From Cycas panzhihuaensis (Eukaryota; Cycadophyta): 64,000 nucleotides of DNA. Positions 53,218 to 63,410 of this stretch are shown one piece after another (position 1 is the stretch's first letter; the number at the start of each line of letters is the position of its first letter). Made by a program: the position numbers and the translations under genes. The notes beneath the pieces were generated by a model. It saw nothing but the letters and a program-made list of their open reading frames with translations, ran no database searches and was not told the origin of the DNA. The DNA lies in the NCBI GenBank assembly GCA_023213395.1, contig CM041465.1, positions 118,055,741-118,119,740 of the forward strand, in the 5' to 3' direction.

Positions 53218-54850
53218 GTGTTTAGTTATAGAGTGAGTAACATGATTAGTAGCAATAAATATAGCACTTTAATTATCAACATTAATTTTAATGGAAGAGT
53301 TAGGAAACAAACCGAGTTTACTTAGTAAGGATTTTATCCACAGTGTTTCTTTACTTGTCTCAATGAGTGCTTGATATTCAGCTTCTATTATAGATAAAGC
53401 TAATATTTGTATTTTCTTACTTGACCAAGTAATAGGTGAAAATTTAAGACATAAAATATAACTAGCAATGGATTTTCTATCATTAGTCACCTGCCCAATC
53501 AGAATATGTGTATCCTATTAATTTTAAGGTAGTAGTGTAAACATTGTATGTTAGACCACAGTATATTATACTTGCAAGATATCATAAGATATGCTTTGCT
53601 ACTTTCCAACGTGATTCATGAGGTTTTTACATAAGTCTAGAACACACAGCAACACCAAAGGTTATTTAGTTAATTTATTAAACTTCCTATTCATTGGCGA
53701 TATAAGGTAGGATCACATAATGGAGAAGAACAATTAGTTATTAATTTTACACCTGATTATAGAGGTGTGGGAGATGGCTTAGCATTATCCATATTAAATC
53801 TTTTTATTAATTCAATGATATATTTTAGTTGAGAAATAGTAATTTTTAAATCTAATTGACAGATTTCCAAACCTGTAAAGTAGTGTAAGAGGCCTAAGAC
53901 TGACATTTCAAACTTGTTTATTAAGATTGATTTTAATTGGAAATTTTTTGAGAGTGGAGAACTAGTTATTATGATGTCATCTACATAAAGAATTAGAATA
54001 GTGATATTTTTGTCTTGTCTTTGAAAATAAAGATTTAGATCACTAATGCACTTAGTATATCCATTTTGTAGAAGATAATTATCAATTTTGGTATACCAAG
54101 ATTGAGGAGCTTGTTTTAAACTGTATAATGATTTTTTTTAGTTTATATACTAAATTAGAATTGTCTATGAAACTAGGAGATTATTTCATATAAATTTCTT
54201 CTTTAAGATCATCATTTAAGAAGGCACTCTTAACATCTATTTGATGAGTTTCCTAACCAAATTTTGTTGTAAGAGATATGATAGTTTCAATAGTATTTAT
54301 TTTAGCTACAGGAGCAAAGGTTTTTGTATAATCAATACCATCAATTTGTGAAAATCCTTTTGCTACTAATTAAGCTTTATATTTTTCAACTACTCCTTCA
54401 GAGTTGAATTTTGTTCGATAAACCTATTTATAATCTACTATATTCTTTCTATGAGGTAGTGTAACTAAACCCCAACTTGAGTTCCTTCTAAGAGCATATA
54501 TTTTAACTTGAATGGCTTGTTTCCATATGGGATTATTACTTGTTTAAAAGTTTTAGGATCATCACTAGCCATTACTTTGGCCATTAGAGCAAAATTAGCT
54601 TAGAATTTTTATGAATGATTTCTTCTAGTATCCAAAGGATTATGAGCATCAAAGCGAGCATCAAAAATAGTTTTCTGAGCCTAAATAGGTTGTTTTCTAT
54701 TGTTGGTTTGTTGTTTTAGTGAATTGGGCTAGCTAGATGAAGTAGCGATAGTTGGTTCTTCTAAAGTCCAATTTTGAATTTTAGTAGATAAGGACTCAAT
54801 TGATTCAGGATCGACTTGAATATCACTGGGATTAATTAGGTGAGTGTTTC
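53218..54850 (-). pseudogene. Copia integrase-hinge/RT/RNase H fragment F (A family)
   Basis: The sequence is closely colinear with A (16040-17650). Read right to left there is the hinge and Ser/Thr-rich linker (about 54600-54840), RT blocks, and RNase H LSIIEAEYQALIETSKE (near 53380) with KINVDN at 53270. It is truncated inside the RNase H C-terminus at about 53220, where E begins, and at about 54850, where the sequence type changes to GC-richer DNA. It has no LTR. Confidence 0.87.
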
Positions 54851-55180
54851 CTGGGTACCGGGAATGGATATGGATAGGTCAACTCAGGTAAGCACAGGTA
54901 TGCTTCTCCCTTTTCACTTTGACTATTTCTTTGGAAAGGTAGATAGGAGTATTGCCTCATTTACGCGACTGACTGCTTCATTCATATGATCGCCTTGCAT
55001 CCATTGCTTGATCATGCTGCTTATCGTATTGTGAGCCTATGATGACTTGTGGGACCTACCTTTCCACAAGGTAGGCATCCCCATGACACTCTACAACCCT
55101 CCGTGCCACCTCCACATCACATCAAGCCTCACTTAACTTGTATGACCCATTCATACCCTGACCTTGTGTCCCTATCATGA
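54851..55180. other. Boundary segment, no gene recognised
   Basis: First 330 bp of the GC-richer domain. It holds no protein-like frame. It starts TTCCTGGGTACCGGGAAT, right after copia fragment F ends. Confidence 0.5.
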
Positions 55181-56760
55181 CATTTTTGGGAACTTTAGCC
55201 CTTGATGCTTCATTTGGTCTAGTTCATACACCTTCCAAACTATCTTTAGCCACCTAGACTGGAGGGCCAGCCTCTCCTAGGCTTACTACACCTCTTTTTT
55301 TGGGCTCCCAAAACCTTGACCATTGCCATTTTGGCTTTTTAGTCTCGCACCACTACAAACTAAGCGATACAGTGAAGTTTACCGTGGTGTGACTGTTGCA
55401 CTTTATTTTTTTTAATCTACCATGGAAATTCTCACTTTTTAATAGAATTGCCATATGGACAACTAACCAACTTAGCCCTATTCACACCCTAATCACTTGA
55501 TTAGGGTTGAGATAAGTATAAATCCCAAAAAGTTCATCATTTCACATCTCTTGGCTCTCTAACACCACATTCTACTACTGCGTTTCTACTCTTTTCCTCC
55601 TCTCCTCCACAAGTGCACCTATAGCTTTGCATTTCCTATTGTTCTAGCTTAGGACTTGCCTGCAACAGCTCTATTCCATGGTGGGAGACTCTCTTCTAGG
55701 CATTTCTAAGCAAGATTTATGTGGTTCTTCTCCAACTTCACCTAGCAAGTATCCTCTATAGCCCCTCTTAGGGGAATACCCTGCAAACCCTATAGGACCT
55801 GCTCTCTCCCACTGGTTACAGGGGCAAATCTGCCCTAAACTCAACCCATCAGGTACCCATTACCTTATTTTCATGGTTTTATACGTGTTTATTCCATTAG
55901 AACTTATTTCAAAGTGTATTTTCCTTCTCTTTTTCCCTTTGGCTGTAGTAAAGATCATCTTTCCTTATGTTTCGCTCTGTATCCTTTGATTTCCATCCTA
56001 TTTCTCTGCTGGTTTTCTTCAAGAAAGTTGTGGGAGAAGGCTCAAAAGGACTAGGCAAAGGGAGTAAGGTGGGATCTATCCCAACCAGACCTACTCCCCA
56101 AGGACAAACCCCTTCCCGTCCTTCTTCAACTGTGCCCATGCTTTCCTTAAGTTAACTAGGAGTGGGTGGAATCTTGGCCTGCGTTGGATATCAGTGTACG
56201 GAGCCCTTGCTGCATTGATTCTAGGCCTATACACCCATCGTTTGGGCCTTCTTCATGCCCCTAACCTTACCCGGTATCCGTTAAGATATTTGGTGAGACT
56301 TGTGTGGCAATTCGCTGTCCATAGCGACTCTCTTACCTTAGTATCTCTCCTACATCTTACTCCATACATTCCCATGCTTATTAGTTGTCCATAGACTATC
56401 ACATAACCCTACCTTGTTGTACTTTAAGACTACATGGAGAAACTTTAGTGGAGGGTTTTTCCATCATAAGGCTACCCTTTCCCTTCTTGCTTGGTGTGTG
56501 TGGTTTTACTTTGAGGAAAGCATAATTATTTGCAGTAGTAGTTACTATAATCTAAAATATAAAATTTTAGCATTCATATTATATATTTACATATATAGTT
56601 TCTTGCAGCCCCTTCTTAGAAGGGAAAGACTCTTGTAGATGCAGGTTTGAAGCAACATCTGTGAATGAGAAGGACGTCCAACTTTGGGTGAGCTTACCCT
56701 CCTTTTCTCTTTTGCTTTGCTTGCTTCTTGGTACGTAAGGAAGCCCCTGTTTTCTACATC
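55180..56760 (+). other. Promoter/leader unit U1 (matches U2 inverted)
   Basis: Three colinear blocks match the minus strand at 58208-59665. (1) A promoter-like block 55378-55524, ending in a TATA-like GATAAGTATAAAT. (2) A candidate 96-bp intron, 55853-55948 (ATCAG|GTACCC to GGCTGTAG), 340 bp downstream. (3) A terminal block GTAAGGAAGCCCCT near 56735. U2 shows the same blocks at nearly the same spacing. No long protein frame is conserved. U1 could be an LTR with a spliced leader, or one arm of a long inverted repeat. I cannot decide. Confidence 0.55.
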
Positions 56761-58207
56761 AACCTTGGTCACATGCCAACTATTGGAAAGAGGGTGTATG
56801 CTATGCACAAGTGAGGTTCTTCATCAACCGCTACACTTTCCATGTACACATCGTCCCTCTCCATCAACCCCTTTTTCTTTTTGCTCTTATCTAAAATCTA
56901 TTGCAATTGTTTAATAGATCACATAAAAACAAAATAGAAAATGAATTAGTTACTTGCATCTATTTTGCATAAGTGTGTTATATGCTTGTTCTTTATAGGA
57001 AAATGGCATAGTAGGGACTACATTCCTCCCCCTTTCTCCTATCTAGCCTGAAAGTACCCATAGTTGTACTTCATCTAGTTTGCTTGCTTGAATGCATACA
57101 AGACACTTGTTCTTCTTTTTTCTCTTGTCCTTTGGTTATTTAATGAAAGAGAGAGAGAAAGAGAGAGTAGCTTTTAGCCCTCTTTCTTTACTCCTTCCCT
57201 TAGTTGGATTTGCTTAGACCAATTAGCCTAGGGAAGCCTACTTGCATTCATCCTAGGCCTTTTGCCTTACCCCTTTTATCTTATGTTCCTTCGCCATAGG
57301 AACCTCTCCATTGGAGTCTCCTCCTCTTCCCTTCTATCCATCCAAGGGTGGGAAGACCTTCCTCTTTGAGACCATCTAGGATACCCTTGCGTGTGTCTTC
57401 CCTCTCAAATTTGAAAGATACTCTGAGGTAGTTGGTCACCATTTGTGGGTCCTGGATGCGCATCTACAGGATAGCTACCTAGCTAATAGGTGTGGTGAGA
57501 GTGGGTGATGATATGATTGAGGAAGAGACCTATAAGTAAAGTAATTACCATGCAGAGCGCCCCGTGCACCGGAGCACGAGTTTGGGACCTGCAATGGAAT
57601 GTGGCTACCAAAGAGTGATCCCCCACCACTTCGATCAAGGGGTGAGGAGGCGTAGGATTAGCCTGGGTCGACCTAAGGAAAGGGTCCTCCCACCCTTGGA
57701 TGGCTGGAAGGGAAAAAAGAGGAACCTTCAAGAGTTTCCCTAGAGTGGCAAGAAACGAAAGGGGATAGGCAAGCGGCTAGCCTATAGAAAGGGTCACTTT
57801 GGTTATCCGGCGAAGCGGGGAACCAAAGAGAAGCGAGAAGGGTGATCCAAGGAAATGGACTAAGGTATGCCCAAGCAAGCTAACCGGGCACATGAGTAAT
57901 ACAAGGGGGCAAGAAGCTTGCACGACTAGGAAAAAGGGAGAAAAGGGTGAAAAGGAGTAGTTCCTATCACCTTTTCCTATGAGTAGTAGAGGTGCATGCA
58001 ATAAACGAATAAAGCACAACCAAAAAGCAAAGTCAAGTTTCCCTTTTGTTCTTCAATGAGTTAATTACTAGAGGAATCCAAAAAAGAAAGAGTGGTAGGG
58101 TGGAGTGAGGCGTGTACCTGGACCGAAGGTGTACGCGGCGAGGGCCCTCCCGAGGGACACCAAACTACTCCACGAGGTGCGTCGGATGCGAAGCGTTGCG
58201 GCGGACT
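56761..58207. other. Spacer between the inverted units, unassigned
   Basis: 56761-57470 is pyrimidine-rich on the + strand with a GA microsatellite (57148-57169). 57480-58200 is purine-rich and GC-richer with several CpGs. No known domain on either strand; short open frames here look like chance products of biased composition. Confidence 0.5.
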
Positions 58208-59665
58208 GGAAAGAGGGGCTCCCTTACCTTCCCTAGAAAAATACTAAATACAATGCCAAGGAAGGAAAGGAACTAAATGCTAATGACTAAAGGAATATGA
58301 AAGTATAATATGCGAGGAGCACTTACCAGCAATGGAACAAGCGGAAAATACCTTTTGTGCCCTCCAAGTACCTACAAGCAACAGTGGCCTCTCCCATTCT
58401 GAAGAAAGGATACTAGCATGCAATAATGAGATCCTAACAAAACATGTCTATATAATACAAATATGAATCTAAACACATATATGTTAGCATCAACACACCG
58501 ATGATAGTATGTGAAAGAAGGCAACCAAAGCGGAAAGAAAGTGACTGGTAAGCCTTGGAGTAGCCTACCTCCTGCAGAGAACACCCTAACCTCCCCCCAA
58601 AGGCCACAAGGTAGCGAGGGCAAGGCCAAGGAAAATGGCTGGAAATAACAACAAGGAGGCAGAGAAGAGCTAGAGAAGACCTACGGTGAACCAGGATGGT
58701 AAGAGGAGCAAACCGGGCAGCCGGGAGAAGAATTGGATAAGGACAAGCGGTCGAGACTTATGTAAGTTGCCCGGACCTAAGCTTGAGCCCTCACACTAGC
58801 ACTGCAACGTGTGATAGCGCTGATTTCAGCGGCTAAGAGAGGGCCAACAAACCCCCGTTTGAGTGCCAAGGGAAGCACGAGGCAAGAGGGAGGATTTGGA
58901 GGGCTTAAAGCCACTTGAGGAGCGTGGAAGGTTGTACGGAATCCACCCAGCTCCTTCCCAAAGCCTATGTCAACCCTCAATACCGCTGCCTTGAGCAACA
59001 AATGCAGGTAAGAGGTGCTATGATAGAGGTAGGATAGCCCAATGAAAAGAGGAAAGCAACCCTCACAAATCTAAACAAGAGACAAGCAAGATATAGCATT
59101 AATAACACAAGAAAAACACCTTAAATTAATAAATACCTGAGTGGAATAGGGAAGGGGCTTGCCTTAGCCAAGGGGCTGGCAAGGAGAGGCTGAGAAATTA
59201 GCCCAGAACTATGGTGTAGCAGGTTTGGGGCCCTGCTAAGGAAGTTGGAAGGAAAACACCTACACTTGGAGCGCTTGAAGACTGCCTGGGGCAAGAATCT
59301 GCGGAAATCCCTCTAAGGGGCCCTCTCCAAGGTGTGTGAGGGGCTGGGAAGATATCCTAGCCACACCAAAGTAGAGCTGGGCACTGTAGGAGTGACGCAA
59401 GCCCTGTGATAGTAGCGGGGCAGTAGAGAAGAGCAGAGCATGGCGTTGTTTCCTTGAGGAGCAATCCAAAAGTGAGCTACAAGTTCTTGAAAATGAGTAG
59501 ATCATGCCTTAAATACCCAACCCAAACCCTAAAGTGAGCGGTTAGGGCGCGGTTGGAAGAGAGTTAAGTCATGAGACACGTGGCAGTTTTGCAATAAATG
59601 CGAAATTGCCACGGCGGATTTTAAAAAATAAGTTAGAACAGTCATACCTCCACAAAATCCGTGGT
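58208..59665 (-). other. Promoter/leader unit U2 (matches U1 inverted)
   Basis: The promoter-like block (59506-59660 on the minus strand) contains a CACGTG E/G-box (near 59577), the AGGGTTTGGG stretch and a TATA-like GTATTTAAGG. About 375 bp downstream is a candidate intron (59136 to 59071, ACTCAG|GTATTT to TGTTTAG|ATTT). Further candidate splice sites lie near 58565, 58400 and 58327 (GCTG|GTAAGT). The unit ends with GTAAGGGAGCCCCT near 58225. Each block aligns with U1. An 81-codon open frame (59505-59260) follows the TATA-like box but resembles nothing known. Confidence 0.55.
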
Positions 59666-60091
59666 ACCGCGGATGTTCTGGTGGTACCACGAAAATCTCG
59701 GCGGTACAAACCCAGAGACAAAAACAGGCCTGGCTAGCCAGCCTAGGCTGTGGGCAGGTGACAAAAAGGGCCAATAGGGGGGCTAAAACACCTACCCGAG
59801 GGTAAACAAGCCAACAAAACGGTGTGGCAAGTTGACCAAACGATGACGGGTCATCACACGGGCGGAGGTGGTGCAAGCCAAGTGGATCTTAGAGCGAGGA
59901 GGGCAGATGCGGGAAGTGGAGTGGCCACCAGGCTGCCACACTCTCTAGGAGTGTGCCCCTACTATAGTCGTCATAGGCTAAAATAGGTGTAGACGAAGAC
60001 AAAGTCGCCTACAAAGCCACACACATGCAGACATGCAAGCAAACACTCATCAAATGAAAGCGATGACAAGGCAAGAAACATACACACTTAC

Positions 60092-60190
60092 AGGTCGGTG
60101 ATTAGTATCCATTCAGGAGTCGGGAAACACTTATAGCGGTGAGCCTCATAGCTCGGAAGCCTGGTGCGAAGGCGAATGTTGGCAACACAA
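60092..60190 (-). other. Candidate downstream exon of the RNase H gene
   Basis: On the minus strand ACTGACAG|TTGTG (acceptor at 60191-60192) and GACCT|GTAAGTG (donor at 60090-60091) bound a 99-bp segment. One frame is fully open (with FPTPEWILITD). The upstream exon would end at the AATGAG|GTAAAA donor near 60442, but the phases do not join in that open frame, so this exon call is tentative. Confidence 0.3.
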
Positions 60191-60442
60191 CTGTCAGTAG
60201 CACATGTGTATATAGATATATCAATCAAGATCATAACAGTAGGCAAGGGTGCCGGCGAGTGTTGTGGCGGGACGCGTGGATATGAAAGCGGCGGTGGAGA
60301 CAATATAGGGGCTGCCTATGGGCCACCTGGGAACTGACTTAAAAAATGAGAAAGGTGAGGGGGCTGCCCCCACCACAAAAGATGTGGAAGAGCATGCATA
60401 ATCAAGTGAACAGTAAGCAAAGGGTAGGCACCATAGTTTTAC

Positions 60443-61237
60443 CTCATTAGTAGCTAGGTTTCGGAGGTGCGAACGGGTCACAAAGCAAGGTGTAAGATGA
60501 CCTGGGGCTTGGGCGACAGGAAGGCCAGACAAGCCTCAGGGACGGTCGGCAAGGAGAGGAAGGTGGGACTCAAGGATGAGGCCAATGAGACCATCTGCCT
60601 CAGCATTAAGGGCCCGAGGGATATGCTGGATATCGATGGAAGAGAAGTGGGCCAAGAGGGATCTGGCAGCAGAAGCAAGAGTCCTCAAGTGAGGGCATTG
60701 CACCTGGTAAACCTAAGTGAGATGAGACACCACAACTTGAGAGTCGCAAAGCAAAATGATGGATCCGTAGTGAAAATAGAGGGCATCAGTAAGGGCTTCA
60801 ATAACAATTGTATACTCAGCTTCATTGTTAGTGGCCTCTAGGAGGAAGATCCCAGAGTGGAGGAGATCGTGTCCAGAGGAGCTGCAGAGAATCCATGCAG
60901 CGGCTGAAGGTCCAGGATTACCGCGGCTTCCGCCGTCGGTAAAGATGTAGATGGACATGGGTGACACAAAATCCTGACAGTCGATAGATAATGAAGCAAC
61001 ACTCGAAAGGTGAGCAAGAAGTGACCGTGAAGGGTAGGAGGACCTAGCAATGAGGTTACCCAGGGTGAGAGCAAGCAATCCGATCACTGGTGGAGAGTGG
61101 TTGGAAGAAAAAGCCTCTTGGGGCACTAAAAGGTTGCTTCGGAAAGCGAAACATGCCCTTAGGCGGGGGAGCATTTCCTTTTGGGACCCCAAGAGCGAGA
61201 AGGGGCATGAAGCGAGTCTGGGGGCGAAATGAGCCAA
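60443..61237 (-). pseudogene. RNase HI-domain ORF, two in-frame stops
   Basis: The frame from the ATG at 61237 has about 93 unrecognised residues, then an RNase HI fold: IFTDGGSRGNPG (first Asp, residue 101), NNEAEY (Glu 141), LLCDSQVVV (Asp 165) and HIPRALNAEAD (His 205, Asp 215). All four carboxylates of the D-E-D-D site are present. This enzyme family cleaves the RNA strand of RNA/DNA hybrids. The frame is broken by TAG at codon 175 (a Gln position) and TGA near 60537 (probably CGA), both simple C-to-T changes. There is no RT, integrase or gag next to it. The DGGSRGNPG/NNEAEY style resembles the archaeal-like RNase H captured by some plant Ty3 (Tat-type) elements, and also host RNase HI. 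I cannot choose between them. Confidence 0.78.
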
Positions 61238-62076
61238 GCAGTATAAACTTCGGCGCGCAGGAGTGGCACATAAGCAGAGACAGGCCTAGGAAAAAGTTGT
61301 AAAAGAGGCACCATAAATGTGCCTGCGAGAAAGCACAAAAAGGGTGTCGAGAGGACAGGGCCAGAAGGCAAAGGCAAACAGAGGCAGGGATGTCCCAGCG
61401 GCTCAGCAGGGGCCAAAAACGGAGGAAGTGCCTGTTGGGGCCCCCGCCTATATAAGGAAATCGAACGGGAAAATGGATTCATTTTCATCGGCTCTTGTAC
61501 GAAACCAGAGCCATTTCCTTACGTAGCGGAGCGCCACCCAACTTCGGAGGCACGCAGAGAGATCGAGGCCGTCGGATCACGAGGCGGAGAGCCAACACGA
61601 CTGATAGGACGACATGGCGACAGCGAGACCGGGTCCAGTGAGTGGATATCACTAAACCCAACCCATTCCAGAGTTCAAAGTTAGTTGATTTTTTATGGTT
61701 TCATGTGACTTTTAGTGCCCCTTATGGGCAACCAGAGGCCTTTCAGAGTCCAAATCAAACCCAGAAAGAGGCAGGGACTTGGGTATTAGGGAGCTCGAGT
61801 CTAGGTGGGCCCCACGGGGTCCACCAAAAGAAAATTTTATTTTTTTCGGGGCAGAAACCCCTCCTTTTGGGGGTGCGCCATTCATACCGTGGTAATGATC
61901 GTGGTGCTGTGATCATTACCGCGGCACCCGTGCCAAACCTAGTGGTACCGCTAAGTTTGGCGCGGTACGAAGACAGACAAGGACAAAAATAGACACAAGG
62001 GCCAAGAGAGTCCTAAATCTCAGGCAGAGAGAGTTTTGAGAGAGTGAGGGGTGATAGTAACTGACATGAGGCTAAC
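61238..62076. promoter_or_regulatory. Divergent intergenic region between RNase H and PMD genes
   Basis: Lies between the minus-strand RNase H frame and the + strand mobile-domain gene. It contains a symmetric TATA-like box CCTATATAAGG (61446-61456) usable on either strand. It also holds a cluster of GGTACC/GGTAATGATC palindromic elements (61887-61968) followed by GACAAGGACAAAAATAG. A near-copy of the cluster lies at 59655-59740. Open frames here (for example 61319-61684 +) look like composition artefacts. Confidence 0.45.
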
Positions 62077-62960
62077 TTGGATTATTTTTGGTGTGAACAG
62101 GCTGTCACCGCGATACATAACCACGAGAGCATGGGTATGGCCATGTTGAGCTACATGGAGATGGCATCACAGGAGGACAGAGAGATCCTGCAGAGGTGTG
62201 GCCTATACAAGGCCCTTAAGACACCTCAGTATGCATCAGATCAGAGGTTGCTGGTCGACATAGTATCCCATTGGGATAGGAGGAGACATATGTTCCACCT
62301 ACCATAGGTAGGTGATGTGATGGTTACACTGAGAGATATTCGGTGAGGATCTTGGGAGTTGGCGGCGGGGAGGCGGTGAGGCGGGGCCGCTTGCACCGAG
62401 GCAACACATAGGGAGGCAGCCCTGTTCTTCATAGGAGCTGATAGATGGGAGCGGAGGGGAGCCCCCCTCCAGACTGTACTGATGTCAGGGATTCCTCGAG
62501 TGAGGAAGTTGGTTACACTGTGCGTTCTGTTCCAGATTTCTGGGAAGCATAACTATAGGGAGATACCAGGTGGCTGGTTGGATGCAGTTCATCACTGCGA
62601 AGCTGGCGAAAGGATGGATTGGGCGACCCTGATAGCGGTGAACCTCGTCGCCCAGTTGGACACTATTAGGACAACCGACAGAGATGGGTTGTCATATAGC
62701 ACACTGCTACAGTGTTGGTTCTTTGATCATTTCGTGGCAGTGGCACCAGTGGGGAGACCACACCCCATCGCAGAGCGGGCCCCGATGGTCCACAGGTTGT
62801 AGACTCGACTGAGAGGGACAGAGGACAGGGCCCATGTCCGACGATCGGTGGAGGCTACGTCACTAGACCTCCTCACCCTACCAGACTACATAGCGGAGCC
62901 TTATAAGACAGTGAGGTGGGATAGTAACGATGAGGCAGGCGGAGTAGGAGTGCCCACAGG

Positions 62961-62998
62961 CGATGATGGAGATGATGGGGATGATGGAGACGATGGGG
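62961..62998 (+). repeat. Short tandem repeat encoding Asp-Asp-Gly
   Basis: Four imperfect 9-bp units of GATGATGGA/G encode a DDG repeat in the linker after the mobile domain. The opposite strand reads as Ser/Pro repeats, which is only a shadow. Confidence 0.85.
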
Positions 62999-63300
62999 CT
63001 GGCCCATCATGACCTGTAGGAGAGGCAGGTCCCTCAGGGACGGTAGGAGGTGCAGAGGGTCCATCCGGGGCTACCAGAGTGGAGGCAGGCCCATCAGGCA
63101 CACAGGACAAGAGCAGGGGACCCGTGACCAGGGCCCACAGACTGCGGATCGTGATGGGATCCAAAGGGATGAGAGCTGGGCCAGCCCCTGCGAGGAGGGA
63201 GGCCTAGGCAGAGGAGGTGCCAGAGGATGAGGCACCCACAGCTGGCGGAGAGCCAGGAGGGGAGGATACTGTGCGACCAGAGGAGCCGGCGGCCACAGCA

Positions 63301-63410
63301 AGTGAGACCTAACCCTTTCCAGAGTTGTTTGGCATCCAGATAGATGTTTGGTTTGGTTTGATCATGGTATATGGTGAGATGCACTGACACATGGCATGTT
63401 ACGTTGGCAG
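63301..63410 (+). other. Probable 110-bp intron of the PMD gene
   Basis: The donor CAGCAA|GTGAGACC and acceptor TTACGTTGGCAG|GTGCAG fit plant consensus. A CTAAC-like branch motif lies near 63309 and a T-rich stretch follows. Splicing joins gcc-aca-gca-a with gt-gca-gtg in a continuous frame (phase 1) that runs into the coiled coil. Reading through instead meets TAA at once. Confidence 0.6.

Noticed and set aside
57480-58200. Mitochondrial insertion (NUMT)
   Set aside because: Only the general texture suggests it. I found no recognisable mitochondrial gene, so it is not called as a feature.
55909-59001. Many short open frames on both strands in the U1/U2 region
   Set aside because: None exceeds about 85 codons, none shows a known motif, and they are not conserved between U1 and U2. 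The shared signal is at the level of promoter and splice-like sites.
60221-60532. 103-codon minus-strand open frame
   Set aside because: Its N-terminal half is simply the RNase H frame after the TGA, and the rest crosses a likely intron; it is not a separate gene.
61319-61684. 121-codon + strand open frame in the divergent region
   Set aside because: Overlapping open frames occur on both strands here because of GC-rich composition. None shows a domain or an obvious ATG context.
62901-63390. Minus-strand Ser/Pro-rich open frames
   Set aside because: They are the antisense of the DDG and Gly/Pro-rich linker of the PMD gene.
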